Part shown: positions 49,706 through 58,856 of the stretch, one piece after another
How positions within the stretch are numbered: the stretch's first letter is position 1
How the letters are laid out: every line of letters starts with the position of its first letter
Origin: Acidobacteriaceae bacterium
GTDB lineage: Bacteria > Acidobacteriota > Terriglobia > Terriglobales > Acidobacteriaceae
Length of the DNA: 64,000 nt
Direction: 5' to 3'
Assembly (NCBI GenBank): GCA_003131315.1
Contig: PKUV01000158.1
Coordinates: 1 to 64,000, forward strand
Position numbers and translations under genes: made by a program
Notes under the pieces: model-generated
Database searches by the model: none
What the model was told of the DNA's origin: nothing
What the model saw: only the letters and a program-made list of their open reading frames with translations

Positions 49706-50035
49706 ATGCCTTATCGCGTTGTTTCTTTCACCATGGCGCAAGTGCGGCAAGGAGCGCTCGGATTCCAACGTCAGCTGAGCGCCGTCCTGCGCGAACATGC
49801 CGAGATCAAAGTGTATTCGGTGAGCCCGTTCGACCTCGACGAACGCCGCCGGTTCAAGGATCGATTTGGGGGAGACATCGTGTACTTTCTCAATGACGCG
49901 GCATGTCAGGAATGCGAGCGACTGGGCCTCAACCTGCAATTCCTGGCGGAAATGTCCGATGACGAACTGCCTCGCCGACGAACCTTGGTTGTCGGCACGC
50001 CGGAGCGGGGAAGCGGAGCGGCCCTCAGGGGCTAA
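49706..50035 (+). CDS. hypothetical protein
   Basis: 109 aa. VVSFTMAQVRQGALGFQRQL, IKVYSVSPFDLDERRRFKDR and YFLNDAACQECERLGLNLQF look like a folded alpha/beta protein with two close cysteines (CQEC). The last 15 residues (TPERGSGAALRG) run into repeat-like DNA. There is no clear ribosome binding site and the region is rich in repeats, so the start is uncertain. No family recognised. Confidence 0.45.
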   Translation: MPYRVVSFTMAQVRQGALGFQRQLSAVLREHAEIKVYSVSPFDLDERRRFKDRFGGDIVYFLNDAACQECERLGLNLQFLAEMSDDELPRRRTLVVGTPERGSGAALRG

Positions 50036-50123
50036 AAGCCGCCATTTATTATGGCTCTGCGCGGCACGGCTGAAGCCGTGCCCTTCCCAAAGAACTTACC
50101 CTGAACCATTTATGGGAGCAGTT

Positions 50124-50462
50124 CTAGTCCTTCTTGTGTTTTTTGTGCGAGGTGTCGGACTTGGGTTTATCGTCCTTCTTGGTGTCTTTCGTTTCTTTGC
50201 TGTCTTTTGTTTCTTTCGCTTCTTTCGTGCTGCTGTCGCCTTCGGAAGAAGCGGAAGAGGACGACGCCCCGGAACCGGCCCCTTTCTTCGGGTAGTCGTT
50301 CACGTACCAGCCCGAGCCTTTAAACTGCACGGCTGGAGCCGAGATCACCTGTTCGATGACGCCTCCGCATTCGGGACACTTTCGCAGTTGCTTATCGGAG
50401 AACTTGCGGATTTGTTCAAAGCGGTGTCCGCACTTCTTGCACAAGTATTCGTAGTTGGGCAT
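50124..50462 (-). CDS. FmdB family zinc-ribbon protein
   Basis: 112 aa. YEYLCKKCGHRFEQIRKFSD and LRKCPECGGVIEQVISAPAV give the two CxxC pairs of FmdB-type regulators, followed by FKGSGWYVNDYPKK. The last 50 residues are a Ser then Lys/Asp/Glu-rich disordered tail. Role unknown; often called a putative regulatory protein. Confidence 0.88.
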   Translation of the reverse strand: MPNYEYLCKKCGHRFEQIRKFSDKQLRKCPECGGVIEQVISAPAVQFKGSGWYVNDYPKKGAGSGASSSSASSEGDSSTKEAKETKDSKETKDTKKDDKPKSDTSHKKHKKD

Positions 50463-50525
50463 GTGTGAGCTGATTCTAGAGGCGAAGATTCATCGGCGTC
50501 AATTTTGTGCCCGCGCCACACCTGC

Positions 50526-52160
50526 TCAGCGTTTCAGCAAATCCACCGGCTCGCGGACGTCGTGTACGCGAAAATATTTTGCCAGCGCCGGATATTTTGC
50601 GGCGACGGCTTCGTACATGGCATAGGCCACGTTGCGATAGGATGCGTGTCCGGCGGGCGTGGTGCGCAACTCGGAGATGTACACGGCCTCGGCGAAGTCC
50701 ATCTTAAACAGCGTGCGCTTGCGGAAAGCGAATGGGATCGCGTACTGCGCGTTTTGCCGGGCTTCTTCCCCCCCGGACGCGGAAAGCTTCTGCACCGCGG
50801 TTTCAGCGCGCTTCATCGCGACTTCGTAGTCGGAGCGGATTCCGGCAGCTTCGACTTCGGGCGGCGTGTCGAAGCCGTGGGCGGTGGTGAAATCCTGCAT
50901 GATCTGGACGCAGCGGCGATGGCGGTGCATGTCGCGGAAGCCGCCGATGTCCATAAGAATGTCGAAGCGGAACTGCTGCCCGGCGGAGAAGGGACGCAGC
51001 AGTTCGTCGTGGGGGCCGCGATGGCGCAGGCCGAGGGCGATGATTTCGCGGCGGCGCGCCTCGCCGGCCGCTTCTATCGTTTTGCGAAGCTGCCGGTAGG
51101 AGTAATGACAGTGGCCGTAAACGAGCGTGGTGGCAAGTTCGATCTCGAGCGGATCGGCGTCGGCCAGATCGTTGTCAATCAAATCAACAAGCGGCGCACT
51201 TTCGATGGCAGCGTCTCGCATCAGTTCGGCGGCGGCCTGCTGGAGTTCGCGGTGCGTCTCGATTTCGTAGAGACTCGGATCGGCGTACTTGACCAGCGTG
51301 GGCGCGACCCGCACTTCGCGCAGGAGTTCGCGTTCGGCGCGATCGGCGATTTCGGGCGACACGGCGCGAATCTCAGCGACCAGGGCGCGCAGCGATTCTT
51401 CGTTCGCGTTGTAGGCCGGGGAAAGGGCGGCTTGTTTCAGTAGCGCTCCCAGATCACGGACCTCTTTATGCGGTTGCGAGAGCAGGTGGGCAACCTGGTT
51501 TTCCAGCGTGCGGGCGTTGACGATCTCCCCGAGTGAAGTGTTGGTGGCGAGAGGTAAAAGATAGCGCGAGATGTCGAAGGCGCGGGCGCGCAGGGTCCGC
51601 TCGTAAGCGTCCGGCTTCATTTCAGCGGGCCGCGGCGTGATGCCGGCGAGATATTCGAAGGTCCGCTGCGAAACTTTTTCGTAGGCCGTGAACAAGGACT
51701 CGATGGTTTCGCGATAGAGAGTCCGGGTGGACGACGCGTCCGAGCCTGCATCATCATTTTCGGAAGCGTCATTCTGGAAACTGGGCGTGTAGTAGCCGCT
51801 CTTCCTGAAGTCCTGGTAGCGAGTAGAGCGCTCCTGGCCATCCCAGCGCTGCTCGTCGGCAACGACGATGGCGGCGAGGATGGAGAGGCGCTCGATGGCG
51901 AGCGCGATGTGAGCAAGGTCGGCGATGGAGCGGTGTCCATACTGGAAGTAGAAGGTGTTGAGAAACTTCTCGGCCTTCTGCAGCGTGATTTCCTTAAGCG
52001 ACTCTTTCATGGAGAGCGACGAGCGCGAATACTTGGCCATGGCGTAGGCCTGGATCTCGGGCTCAACGCCGTAAACCGCGAATACCTCGACGGAAGTCGA
52101 GGGGGCAGGGGTGGAAACGGGATGCGAAGTGGCGGGCTCGGTTGAAATTACTTCAGACAT
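50526..52160 (-). CDS. long ThyX-like protein with two degenerate thymidylate synthase domains
   Basis: 544 aa, about twice a normal ThyX. The N-terminal half has FYFQYGHRSIADLAHIALAI, ERLSILAAIVVADEQRW and QERSTRYQDF, keeping the S-x-R-Y end of the ThyX motif but not RHR. The C-terminal half has YGHCHYSYRQL, FDILMDIGGFRDMHRHRRCV, keeping RHR but not the S-x-R end. ThyX makes dTMP using FAD and methylenefolate; this long variant is annotated as thymidylate synthase-like in several phyla, with activity unproven. Confidence 0.75.
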   Translation of the reverse strand: MSEVISTEPATSHPVSTPAPSTSVEVFAVYGVEPEIQAYAMAKYSRSSLSMKESLKEITLQKAEKFLNTFYFQYGHRSIADLAHIALAIERLSILAAIVVADEQRWDGQERSTRYQDFRKSGYYTPSFQNDASENDDAGSDASSTRTLYRETIESLFTAYEKVSQRTFEYLAGITPRPAEMKPDAYERTLRARAFDISRYLLPLATNTSLGEIVNARTLENQVAHLLSQPHKEVRDLGALLKQAALSPAYNANEESLRALVAEIRAVSPEIADRAERELLREVRVAPTLVKYADPSLYEIETHRELQQAAAELMRDAAIESAPLVDLIDNDLADADPLEIELATTLVYGHCHYSYRQLRKTIEAAGEARRREIIALGLRHRGPHDELLRPFSAGQQFRFDILMDIGGFRDMHRHRRCVQIMQDFTTAHGFDTPPEVEAAGIRSDYEVAMKRAETAVQKLSASGGEEARQNAQYAIPFAFRKRTLFKMDFAEAVYISELRTTPAGHASYRNVAYAMYEAVAAKYPALAKYFRVHDVREPVDLLKR

Positions 52161-52242
52161 GGGAGTGCAGGAATCTTAACCGTCCGGTGCGCCGGGCGCA
52201 ATCGATTCTGCGGTTCCCATCGAACGCGCACTCTGGATGGAA

Positions 52243-53160
52243 TTACTGCTGTAGACGGCCGCCTGCAGCACTCACGACCGTGGGCTTGGGTGCGGCAGGC
52301 GGGGAGGGTTGCGCCGTCTCTTTCGCGGGTGGGATCGCGGCTGGGGTCCCGGCCTGGGCAAGAGGAGCCGCCGTCAGGGCGTGGCCGAGGATGACGATAT
52401 CCACGCGGCGGTTCATGCCGCGGCCTTCCGGGGTGAGATTGGTTGCGACCGGGTGATACTCGGCGAATCCGCCAGCGCTCAAACGATCGGGACCGAACCC
52501 GTCTCGAACGATGAGGAGCCGCACAATTTCGGTTGCCCGTGATGTGGACAGCTCCCAGTTCGAGGGAAACTGGGCGTTGTGAATGGGGACGTTATCGGTG
52601 TGGCCCTCGATCCGCAAGCGATAGTCGCGCTGGCGGAGCATGCCGGCGATGCGGTCGAAGGCAGCCTGCGAGGCGGACTTCATCCGGGCCGATCCACTCT
52701 CGAAAAAACCCACCTCGCGCAAACTGATCACCAGACCGTCGGGCTCGCTGCGCATGGCGATTTCCTTGCGCTTGATTTCCGCAGCGAGCGCGGTTTCCAG
52801 TTCGGCCTGCAATTGAGCCAGATCGCCGTTCTCTACGCCCGTGCCGAGCGAGCCCTCGGGCCGAGACGAGATCCGGCCAAGGCTCGCGGTGCGGTCCGTG
52901 TTTTCGATCGCTTGCGCGATGCTGAAGGGCATGGGCTTTGTGGCATCGATAGGCACCTGGGTAGTGGAAGCCTGAAAGACTCCCATCTCCTGGAAGGCGA
53001 CCTGAATGGCCAAAGCCAGCATTCCAACTTTTTTTTTGTCGACTTGCGATGCGGCGTAGAGCACGACGAAGAAGGCAAACATGAGGGTGATGAAGTCGGC
53101 ATAGGACACCAGCCAGCGGTCGCGATTGACGTGAGTGGGGCGTCGCTTGCGGCGTCTCAT
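52243..53160 (-). CDS. motB: flagellar motor stator protein MotB
   Basis: 305 aa. One membrane span near the start with the proton-site Asp (WLVSYADFITLMFAFFVVLY), a plug/linker region, and an OmpA-like peptidoglycan domain at about 165-265 (LRIEGHTDNVPIHNAQFPSN, WELSTSRATEIVRLLI, RMNRRVDIVI-like GRGMNRRVDIVIL). The Ala/Pro-rich tail is non-conserved. It anchors the stator to the wall. Overlaps motA by 4 bp. Confidence 0.93.
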   Translation of the reverse strand: MRRRKRRPTHVNRDRWLVSYADFITLMFAFFVVLYAASQVDKKKVGMLALAIQVAFQEMGVFQASTTQVPIDATKPMPFSIAQAIENTDRTASLGRISSRPEGSLGTGVENGDLAQLQAELETALAAEIKRKEIAMRSEPDGLVISLREVGFFESGSARMKSASQAAFDRIAGMLRQRDYRLRIEGHTDNVPIHNAQFPSNWELSTSRATEIVRLLIVRDGFGPDRLSAGGFAEYHPVATNLTPEGRGMNRRVDIVILGHALTAAPLAQAGTPAAIPPAKETAQPSPPAAPKPTVVSAAGGRLQQ

Positions 53161-53939
53161 ACGTTGGACTCCTCAGGGACGGCGGCGGGTTCGTGGGCAT
53201 GGGTGAGGAACCCCAGCAGCTTCTCTTCCAGCATGCGAGGGTTCATCCCTTCGAGGATGGAAACTACACCCTCGAGCGTCATTTCAAGGATGATGTGCTC
53301 GTCGCGGATGCGAATTTTTAATTTTCCAGCTACCGGCAGCAAAATGAGGTTGGCGGCGCCAACTCCGTAAAGGGTAGCCACGAAAGCAACGGCAATACCT
53401 TTTCCGACTTCGTCGATTTTGTCCAGGTGCTGCATGACCTGGATCAAACCGAGCACGGCCCCGATGATGCCGATGGTGGGAGAAAATCCACCGGCCGATT
53501 CGAAGAGCTGGGGAATTTTCTCTTCCTGTTCTTCTTTGTTATCCAGTTCGAGCTCCATGAGCTTGCGGAGTTCCTGCGGGTCGGTCCCGTCCACCGCCAA
53601 CATGAGGGCGCGGCGCAGGAAGGGTTCGTGGATGGTGTCAAGTTCTTTGTCGAGCGAGATGATGCCTTCCCGCCGCGCCTGGTTGTTGTATTTGACCAGA
53701 AGTTCGATCGTGGATTGCGCATTCTGTGCGGGCTCGACGAACACCTGCGCCAGCCGCCGGAACGCACTCAGCGCCACCGGCAAGGGATACTGGATGAGGA
53801 TCGCGCCCAGCGTACCGCCAAAAACAATCAGGGCTGCGGTGGGCTGGAGTACCTGGCCGAGATTTCCACCCTCCAGCATCAAGCCGAGCAGGACGCCGCC
53901 GATGGCCAGCACCAGACCGCCGAGGGTTGCCTTATCCAC
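53157..53939 (-). CDS. motA: flagellar motor stator protein MotA
   Basis: 260 aa with four spans: LGGLVLAIGGVLLGLMLEGG, AALIVFGGTLGAILIQYP, a cytoplasmic loop with RREGIISLDKELDTIHEPFL (charged residues that contact FliG), FSPTIGIIGAVLGLIQVM and GKGIAVAFVATLYGVGAANL. GTG at 53939 has an AGGAG site and starts the family sequence. It forms the proton channel with MotB. Confidence 0.93.
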   Translation of the reverse strand: MDKATLGGLVLAIGGVLLGLMLEGGNLGQVLQPTAALIVFGGTLGAILIQYPLPVALSAFRRLAQVFVEPAQNAQSTIELLVKYNNQARREGIISLDKELDTIHEPFLRRALMLAVDGTDPQELRKLMELELDNKEEQEEKIPQLFESAGGFSPTIGIIGAVLGLIQVMQHLDKIDEVGKGIAVAFVATLYGVGAANLILLPVAGKLKIRIRDEHIILEMTLEGVVSILEGMNPRMLEEKLLGFLTHAHEPAAVPEESNV

Positions 53940-53947
53940 GAGGACTC

Positions 53948-54208
53948 CTATTTCTCGCCAGCCGAGAGGCAATTACCCTCAAGGACGGGCGGAAGGGCGG
54001 AACGGTTGTCCTCCCAGACCATGATCCCTTGCAGCACCGAGCGGCGGAACTGTACCACCCGATCGAGGACGTCCTGGGCACTTTCGCGAACGACAATTTT
54101 TTCGCCATTCACCAGCGTGATGACGGTATCGGGGGCCTGCTCGACGAACTTAATCAGGTCGGAATTGACCACCAGCGGGTGATTGTTGAGGCGGGTGAGC
54201 TGGATCAT
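53948..54208 (-). CDS. flbD: flagellar protein FlbD
   Basis: 86 aa. IQLTRLNNHPLVVNSDLIKF, ITLVNGEKIVVRES and VVQFRRSVL are the FlbD pattern; the C-terminal 20 residues are an extension. In spirochetes and other bacteria it precedes motA, as here (8-bp gap), and probably regulates or assists motor assembly. Confidence 0.88.
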   Translation of the reverse strand: MIQLTRLNNHPLVVNSDLIKFVEQAPDTVITLVNGEKIVVRESAQDVLDRVVQFRRSVLQGIMVWEDNRSALPPVLEGNCLSAGEK

Positions 54209-54347
54209 GTTTGGCTCCTGGACGGAAGAAGGCCCGCCACTTATAAGGCTTCATCAATAAGGATCGGCAGAGACGGCGAGGGCGGGGAGAGAGGGCCAGA
54301 AAGGAAGTAGGTTACTTAAGAGCTATGCCGGGTGGTGTCTGTGGAAA

Positions 54348-54374
54348 TAAAGCCCGGACGTGGCCAGCCGATGA
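54348..54374 (+). promoter_or_regulatory. sigma-28 (FliA) promoter of the flagellin gene
   Basis: TAAAGCCC, 11 bases, GCCGATGA matches the FliA consensus TAAAGTTT-N11-GCCGATAA with exact spacing. About 95 bases of leader would precede the flagellin ATG. Confidence 0.8.
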
Positions 54375-54475
54375 AGCAGAGTGAAACGCAATTGGGTTCC
54401 GCAGGACAAACGGAACGAGCTCCGGGAAGGTTTCGGGGACGGATCCCAAAATCGGAACCAACAAGGAGCAATTCA

Positions 54476-56503
54476 ATGGCACTCAGTGTACTAAACAATA
54501 TCGCATCTCTGGCCGCGCAGAACCAATTGACGATTACAAATGGCAATCTGCAGAAAGCCCTCTTTCAACTATCATCCGGGTCACGCATCAATACTGGCGC
54601 GGATGACGCCGCCGGCCTGGCAATTGCCGACGGCTTACATGCCAACATTACCGCCCTCACCCAATCCGCCCGGAATGCTAACGACGGCGTGGGCGAACTG
54701 CAGGTGGCGGATGGCTCGCTGGCGGCGGTAACCACACTGCTCAACCGCGCCGTTACGCTGGCCACTGAATCCGCCACCGGCACGGTGTCCGATGCGCAAC
54801 GGGTCGCGCTGAACGACGAATTTACCGCCATCAAAGCGGAAATCGACCGCGTCGGTTCCAAGACGAATTACAACGGTGGGCAGGTGTTCACCGCGAATAC
54901 TCTCAATGTCTTCCTGAGCGATTCCGGTGCCACCAGCAACAGCCTTATCAGTGTGACCACCGGTTTGTTGTCCTCCACCGGCCTTAGCTTAGGGGGAGCG
55001 GTGGCCGCCACCGGCACCCTGACCCAAACGGCGGGCGCGGCTGCCGTTGCTGCCTCCGACCTGCTGACCAACACAGGCGCGATCAACTCCGCCACCGCTG
55101 CCTCGGCTACGCTAACCGCCGCCGTCGCTAACCCTATCGTTGCCGGCAACACGGCGACGGTCGGTGGCACGACCTACACCTTCGTGGCTGATATCGCTCA
55201 CCTTACGGGAGCCGCAAATCAGGTTGTCATCGGGGGCACTAACGGTCAAGCCATTATCAACCTGACGGCTGCGATCAACAACACGGCTGGTCAATCCGGG
55301 ATCGAGTTTGGAGGCATAACCGCCGCCAATGCTAATGCCACGGCAGCCGTCACAACCCCGGGAAACTCGGGCGTGATAACCGTCACGGCAAATATTAACG
55401 GAGTAGGCGATGGAAGCAGCTCCGGGAACTCTGTCGCCCTGTCCTCGGGGAGCGCTAATCTAGTCGCCAATCACACGACTTTACTTGGCGGCGCCGCCGG
55501 CGACACCGTAGCGGTTGGCGGCAAAACCTATCAATTCGTGACTAACCTTAGCACCCTTCCGACGGCGAACGAGGTGTGGTACAACGGTTCGGTTACTAAC
55601 GCCCTGGCGGACCTTGTGCTTGCGGTCAACCAAGGGACTGGCGCCGGAACTAGCTACGGCACCGGAACTATACAAAATGCTAACGTCACGGCGGCCGGAG
55701 TTGCGGGGCATTTGGCAACCGAGGTCAACTTCACCGCTAATGTCGCTGGCGCCGCCGGCAATAGCCTCTCTGGGGTGGCAAATGGTAACAACGGCTTCTT
55801 TGGCCTGGACTTCGCTGGCGGCGCCGATGCCGGAGCCGCTCCGGTCGCCGTCGCGGGCAATACCGTGACGGTGGGCACGCAAACCTATACCTTCGTGAAC
55901 GCCCTCAGCACCACTCCCACCGCAAATGAGGTCTTGGTGGGCGCTACGGAAGCTGCCAGCATCACCAACCTGGCGAATGCCATCAACGGCGGGAGCGGCT
56001 CCGGCATTACCTACGGAAGTATCACAACCGCTAATGCTTCCGCCACGGCAGTGGCTGGGACAAATGTAACTACTGGGCTAAGCAAACTTACACTCAACGC
56101 AATCACTAAGGGCCTCGCCGGCAACAGTATCGCCACGACGGTAACGGGGACGGCCAACACCTTCGGCGCCGCGGACCTGGCTGGTGGCACGGCTGGATCG
56201 ATCAACGACCTGTCATCCATTGCCGACGCCACCGCCACGCTGGCGACCATCAACACCGCCATCCAAACCGTTGCCGGCTTGCGCGGCACCATTGGCGCAA
56301 CCGTCAACCGCTTGCAGAGTGCTGCTGGCGTCATCACCAACCAGGTGCAGAATCTGACGGGTGCGGAAGATGGTGTCCGAGCCGCCGATATTCCATCCAC
56401 GGTGGCGACCCTGGCGAAGTTTTCCATCCTGGAACAGACCGGAATTTCCTCTCTGGCCCAGGCCAACCAACAGCAGCAGCTTGTACTTAAGCTGCTGCAG
56501 TAA
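54476..56503 (+). CDS. fliC: flagellin with three tandem variable-region repeats
   Basis: 675 aa. Conserved D0/D1 ends: SVLNNIASLAAQNQLTITNG, LSSGSRINTGADDAAGLAIA, and at the end RGTIGATVNRLQSAAGVITN, RAADIPSTVATLAKFSILEQ and ANQQQQLVLKLLQ. The outer part has three related modules of about 117 residues from about residues 221, 338 and 458 (VGGTTYTFV, VGGKTYQFV, VGTQTYTFV). AAGGAG precedes the ATG at 54476. Driven by a sigma-28 promoter and closed by a strong terminator; chaperone FliS and cap FliD follow. Confidence 0.95.
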   Translation: MALSVLNNIASLAAQNQLTITNGNLQKALFQLSSGSRINTGADDAAGLAIADGLHANITALTQSARNANDGVGELQVADGSLAAVTTLLNRAVTLATESATGTVSDAQRVALNDEFTAIKAEIDRVGSKTNYNGGQVFTANTLNVFLSDSGATSNSLISVTTGLLSSTGLSLGGAVAATGTLTQTAGAAAVAASDLLTNTGAINSATAASATLTAAVANPIVAGNTATVGGTTYTFVADIAHLTGAANQVVIGGTNGQAIINLTAAINNTAGQSGIEFGGITAANANATAAVTTPGNSGVITVTANINGVGDGSSSGNSVALSSGSANLVANHTTLLGGAAGDTVAVGGKTYQFVTNLSTLPTANEVWYNGSVTNALADLVLAVNQGTGAGTSYGTGTIQNANVTAAGVAGHLATEVNFTANVAGAAGNSLSGVANGNNGFFGLDFAGGADAGAAPVAVAGNTVTVGTQTYTFVNALSTTPTANEVLVGATEAASITNLANAINGGSGSGITYGSITTANASATAVAGTNVTTGLSKLTLNAITKGLAGNSIATTVTGTANTFGAADLAGGTAGSINDLSSIADATATLATINTAIQTVAGLRGTIGATVNRLQSAAGVITNQVQNLTGAEDGVRAADIPSTVATLAKFSILEQTGISSLAQANQQQQLVLKLLQ

Positions 56504-56516
56504 GCATTCACTCGAA

Positions 56517-56554
56517 GGGGAGGCGGTTCGCCACCGCCTCCCCTCGACTTTTTA
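56517..56554 (+). terminator. terminator of the flagellin gene
   Basis: An 11-bp GC stem (GGGGAGGCGGT / ACCGCCTCCCC) with a 5-nt loop, then TCGACTTTTT. Confidence 0.9.
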
Positions 56555-56572
56555 CAGAAGAATAGGTGAGTT

Positions 56573-56845
56573 ATGAACGTTGACCCGGTGCGAGCCAGTT
56601 CGGCTGAGATTGAGCGTCAGACTCCCGAAAAAAAGGTGCAAGTTGCGCCTCCCCCACCCAGTGCCGCTTCGGGAAATACCCCAAAGACGGAAATTGCCAA
56701 GAGACAAAATGCTCCCGTTCCACTTTTAATCCCGGAACATGAAGTCAAAGTGCAGTTGGATACGCCAGAAGATGACATTATTGTTTACCAAGTCTTAGAC
56801 AAGCAATCGGGTGCCCTGGTACAGACAGTTCCCAGTTCTCAGTAA
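56573..56845 (+). CDS. flaG: FlaG family flagellar protein
   Basis: 90 aa. The N-terminal 50 residues are disordered (Pro/Ala/Lys); the C-terminal FlaG core is EVKVQLDTPEDDIIVYQVLD and KQSGALVQTVP. FlaG affects filament length. AGGTGAG precedes the ATG. The last codons (VPSSQ) lie in the arm of an inverted repeat, where the family normally continues with a few more residues such as SEEVL. Confidence 0.85.
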   Translation: MNVDPVRASSAEIERQTPEKKVQVAPPPPSAASGNTPKTEIAKRQNAPVPLLIPEHEVKVQLDTPEDDIIVYQVLDKQSGALVQTVPSSQ

Positions 56846-56888
56846 GTCTTCGATAATGCGAACTGGGCCTAACTGAGAACTGGGAACT
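56827..56888. repeat. AGTTCCCAGTTCTCAGT inverted repeat over the flaG 3' end
   Basis: The 17-bp arms 56827-56843 and 56872-56888 are perfectly complementary; further AACTGAGAACTGGG copies follow to 56902. The left arm includes the last flaG codons and part of its stop. The same unit occurs at 44066-44084. Confidence 0.8.
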
Positions 56889-56928
56889 GAGAACTGGGAA
56901 CTGATCGTAAAGAGAGAGGGGAACAACA

Positions 56929-58380
56929 ATGGGAATAAGCTTTAATGCCGCGGCTCTGTTGAACGGGAATGGCATTGATGTCGGGTCAGTGGTGACCGCG
57001 ATTCTCAAGCCGCAAACCGCCTCAGTGACTACATTGCAGAACCAGCAGACGGATTTATCCACCCAGGCGGGGTTGCTGTCGGGTTATAACAACAACCTCA
57101 CCAGTTTAGCGGCGGCGGTGGTCGCGCTCGCGAATCCCAGCGGACCCCTGGCTTCACAGTCCGCAACCTCCTCGGACTCCAGCATCCTGACTGCCAGCGC
57201 CGCCACCACGGCCACAACGGGCACCCATCAGATCGTGGTGTCCAATCTAGCCACCACAGGCACGCTCTACACCGATCCACTGACAAACGGCACCACATCA
57301 TTCTTGACGAGCCCCGCCACCAGCGGCGACATCAAGTTGCAGGTGGGAGGGGCGAGTGGCACAACTCATGACATCGTGATCACCCAGGGCAGCAATGACA
57401 CTCTCAACACCTTGGCGAGTTACATCAACACCCAGAAATGGGGAGTCACGGCCAGTGTCGTGACCGATGCCAATGGGGCGCGCCTGGCGCTTTATAGCCA
57501 GTCCACCGGCACCCCGGGAGCATTGGCCATTACCAACAACGACACCGGCCTAACCTTTAATGCGCCCGTGGGCGGAACCAATGCATCGCTGACGATTGAT
57601 GGCGTGCCTTACAGCAGTGCCACCAACACCGTAAGCGGCGCGATTGCCGGGGTCACGCTGAACCTGGCCAGCGCCGTGCCGGCAACGACAGTGCAGCTCA
57701 CCGTGGGACCCGACACGGCCCAAGCCACGGCAGCGATCAACAGCTTCGTTACTGCCTACAACGCGCTGATTGGCGATCTCAACACCCAGTTCACGGTGGA
57801 TCCGACCACCAACACCGAAGGGCCGCTGGGTGGCGACGTTGCCCTGCGCTCATTGCAGTCCAGTTTGCTCAACGATGTGAGCTACTCGATTACGGGAAAT
57901 AGCGGACTGGTCAACTTGGCCTCGTTGGGCATCGACATGAACAATGACGGAACTCTGACTGTGAACACAGTCGCGACCGATATCCACCCCTCACTCGCCA
58001 ATGTGCTCGCCACCAACCCGAGCGCGGTTCAGACCTTCTTTCAGAATGCTTCGGGTACTGGCTTTGCCAACAATTTCAACAATGACCTCGCCAACCTGAC
58101 GGATCCAACCAGTGGCATATTGAACCTCGACATTGCCGATAACACGACTCACCAGAACGCTCTGACCACCCAGATCACCAATTTGCAAGACCGCCTGACC
58201 GCGCAACAACAATCACTGACCCTGGAATACGACCAGGTCAATGCGAATCTCGAAGCCTATCCGTCTCTTCTGCTGGAAGTCACGTCTGAGATTGCCGCCC
58301 TCAACGGCAACTATTCCTCCACGTCCACCTCGTCCACCACGTCCACCACGACGCCCGCAACCGGCACGTCCACAGGATAA
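56929..58380 (+). CDS. fliD: flagellar hook-associated protein 2 (filament cap)
   Basis: 483 aa. The N-terminal coiled region SVVTAILKPQTASVTTLQNQ and the variable middle (TGTHQIVVSNLATTGTLYTD) are followed by the FliD C-terminal domain: INSFVTAYNALIGDLNTQFT, GGDVALRSLQSSLLND, LASLGIDMNNDGTLTVN and a final coiled coil ITNLQDRLTAQQQSLTLEYD. The Thr/Ser tail is low complexity. It caps the filament and guides flagellin folding. AGAGGGG before the ATG. Confidence 0.92.
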   Translation: MGISFNAAALLNGNGIDVGSVVTAILKPQTASVTTLQNQQTDLSTQAGLLSGYNNNLTSLAAAVVALANPSGPLASQSATSSDSSILTASAATTATTGTHQIVVSNLATTGTLYTDPLTNGTTSFLTSPATSGDIKLQVGGASGTTHDIVITQGSNDTLNTLASYINTQKWGVTASVVTDANGARLALYSQSTGTPGALAITNNDTGLTFNAPVGGTNASLTIDGVPYSSATNTVSGAIAGVTLNLASAVPATTVQLTVGPDTAQATAAINSFVTAYNALIGDLNTQFTVDPTTNTEGPLGGDVALRSLQSSLLNDVSYSITGNSGLVNLASLGIDMNNDGTLTVNTVATDIHPSLANVLATNPSAVQTFFQNASGTGFANNFNNDLANLTDPTSGILNLDIADNTTHQNALTTQITNLQDRLTAQQQSLTLEYDQVNANLEAYPSLLLEVTSEIAALNGNYSSTSTSSTTSTTTPATGTSTG

Positions 58381-58385
58381 AAGCC

Positions 58386-58856
58386 ATGACGAATCCTCGC
58401 ACCGTCTATCGCGAAAACGACGTACGCGGCGCCACTGCTGTACGCCTCGTGGTCTTGCTCTATGAACAGATGATTCAGGACCTGACTCAGGCCGCGCAGG
58501 CCATCGAGCAAAACGACATTGAGCTGCGGACCAGGCGCATCAACCACGCGATTCTGGTCATCGGGCATCTGCAGTCGCCACTGGACTTTGCCAACGGAGG
58601 CAAGGTCGCCCAGGATCTCGACCATTTTTATAACGTTCTGCGCCAAAATCTGGTGCAGGTGCAATTTCATCCTTCGAAAGCAGGGCTCTGCCAGCTAATC
58701 ACGGACTTGCTGGCGGTGCGAGAAGCATGGATCGAGGTTGAGCGAGCTGAGAAGTCATTGGTCACGACCGCGGCAGTCACGACCGCGGCTAGCGTGGTTC
58801 CTTCCGGTGCCGCAGACCCCGAATCCGATCCTGTGCGCATGGACTGGAAGGGATAA
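58386..58856 (+). CDS. fliS: flagellin export chaperone FliS
   Basis: 156 aa. YRENDVRGATAVRLVVLLYE, QMIQDLTQAAQAIEQNDIEL, RINHAILVIGHLQSPLDFAN and LDHFYNVLRQNLVQVQ follow FliS; the last 35 residues are a non-conserved tail. It keeps flagellin soluble before export. The stop shares one base with the next ATG. Confidence 0.92.
   Translation: MTNPRTVYRENDVRGATAVRLVVLLYEQMIQDLTQAAQAIEQNDIELRTRRINHAILVIGHLQSPLDFANGGKVAQDLDHFYNVLRQNLVQVQFHPSKAGLCQLITDLLAVREAWIEVERAEKSLVTTAAVTTAASVVPSGAADPESDPVRMDWKG

Noticed and set aside
50505..51443. A 312-codon plus-strand frame
   Set aside because: Antisense to the ThyX-like gene, low-complexity composition.
54258..54290. A sigma-28 promoter for flbD-motA-motB
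   Set aside because: GCCGATCC is present on the minus strand, but the -35 position 11 bases upstream is CCCCGCCC and does not match.
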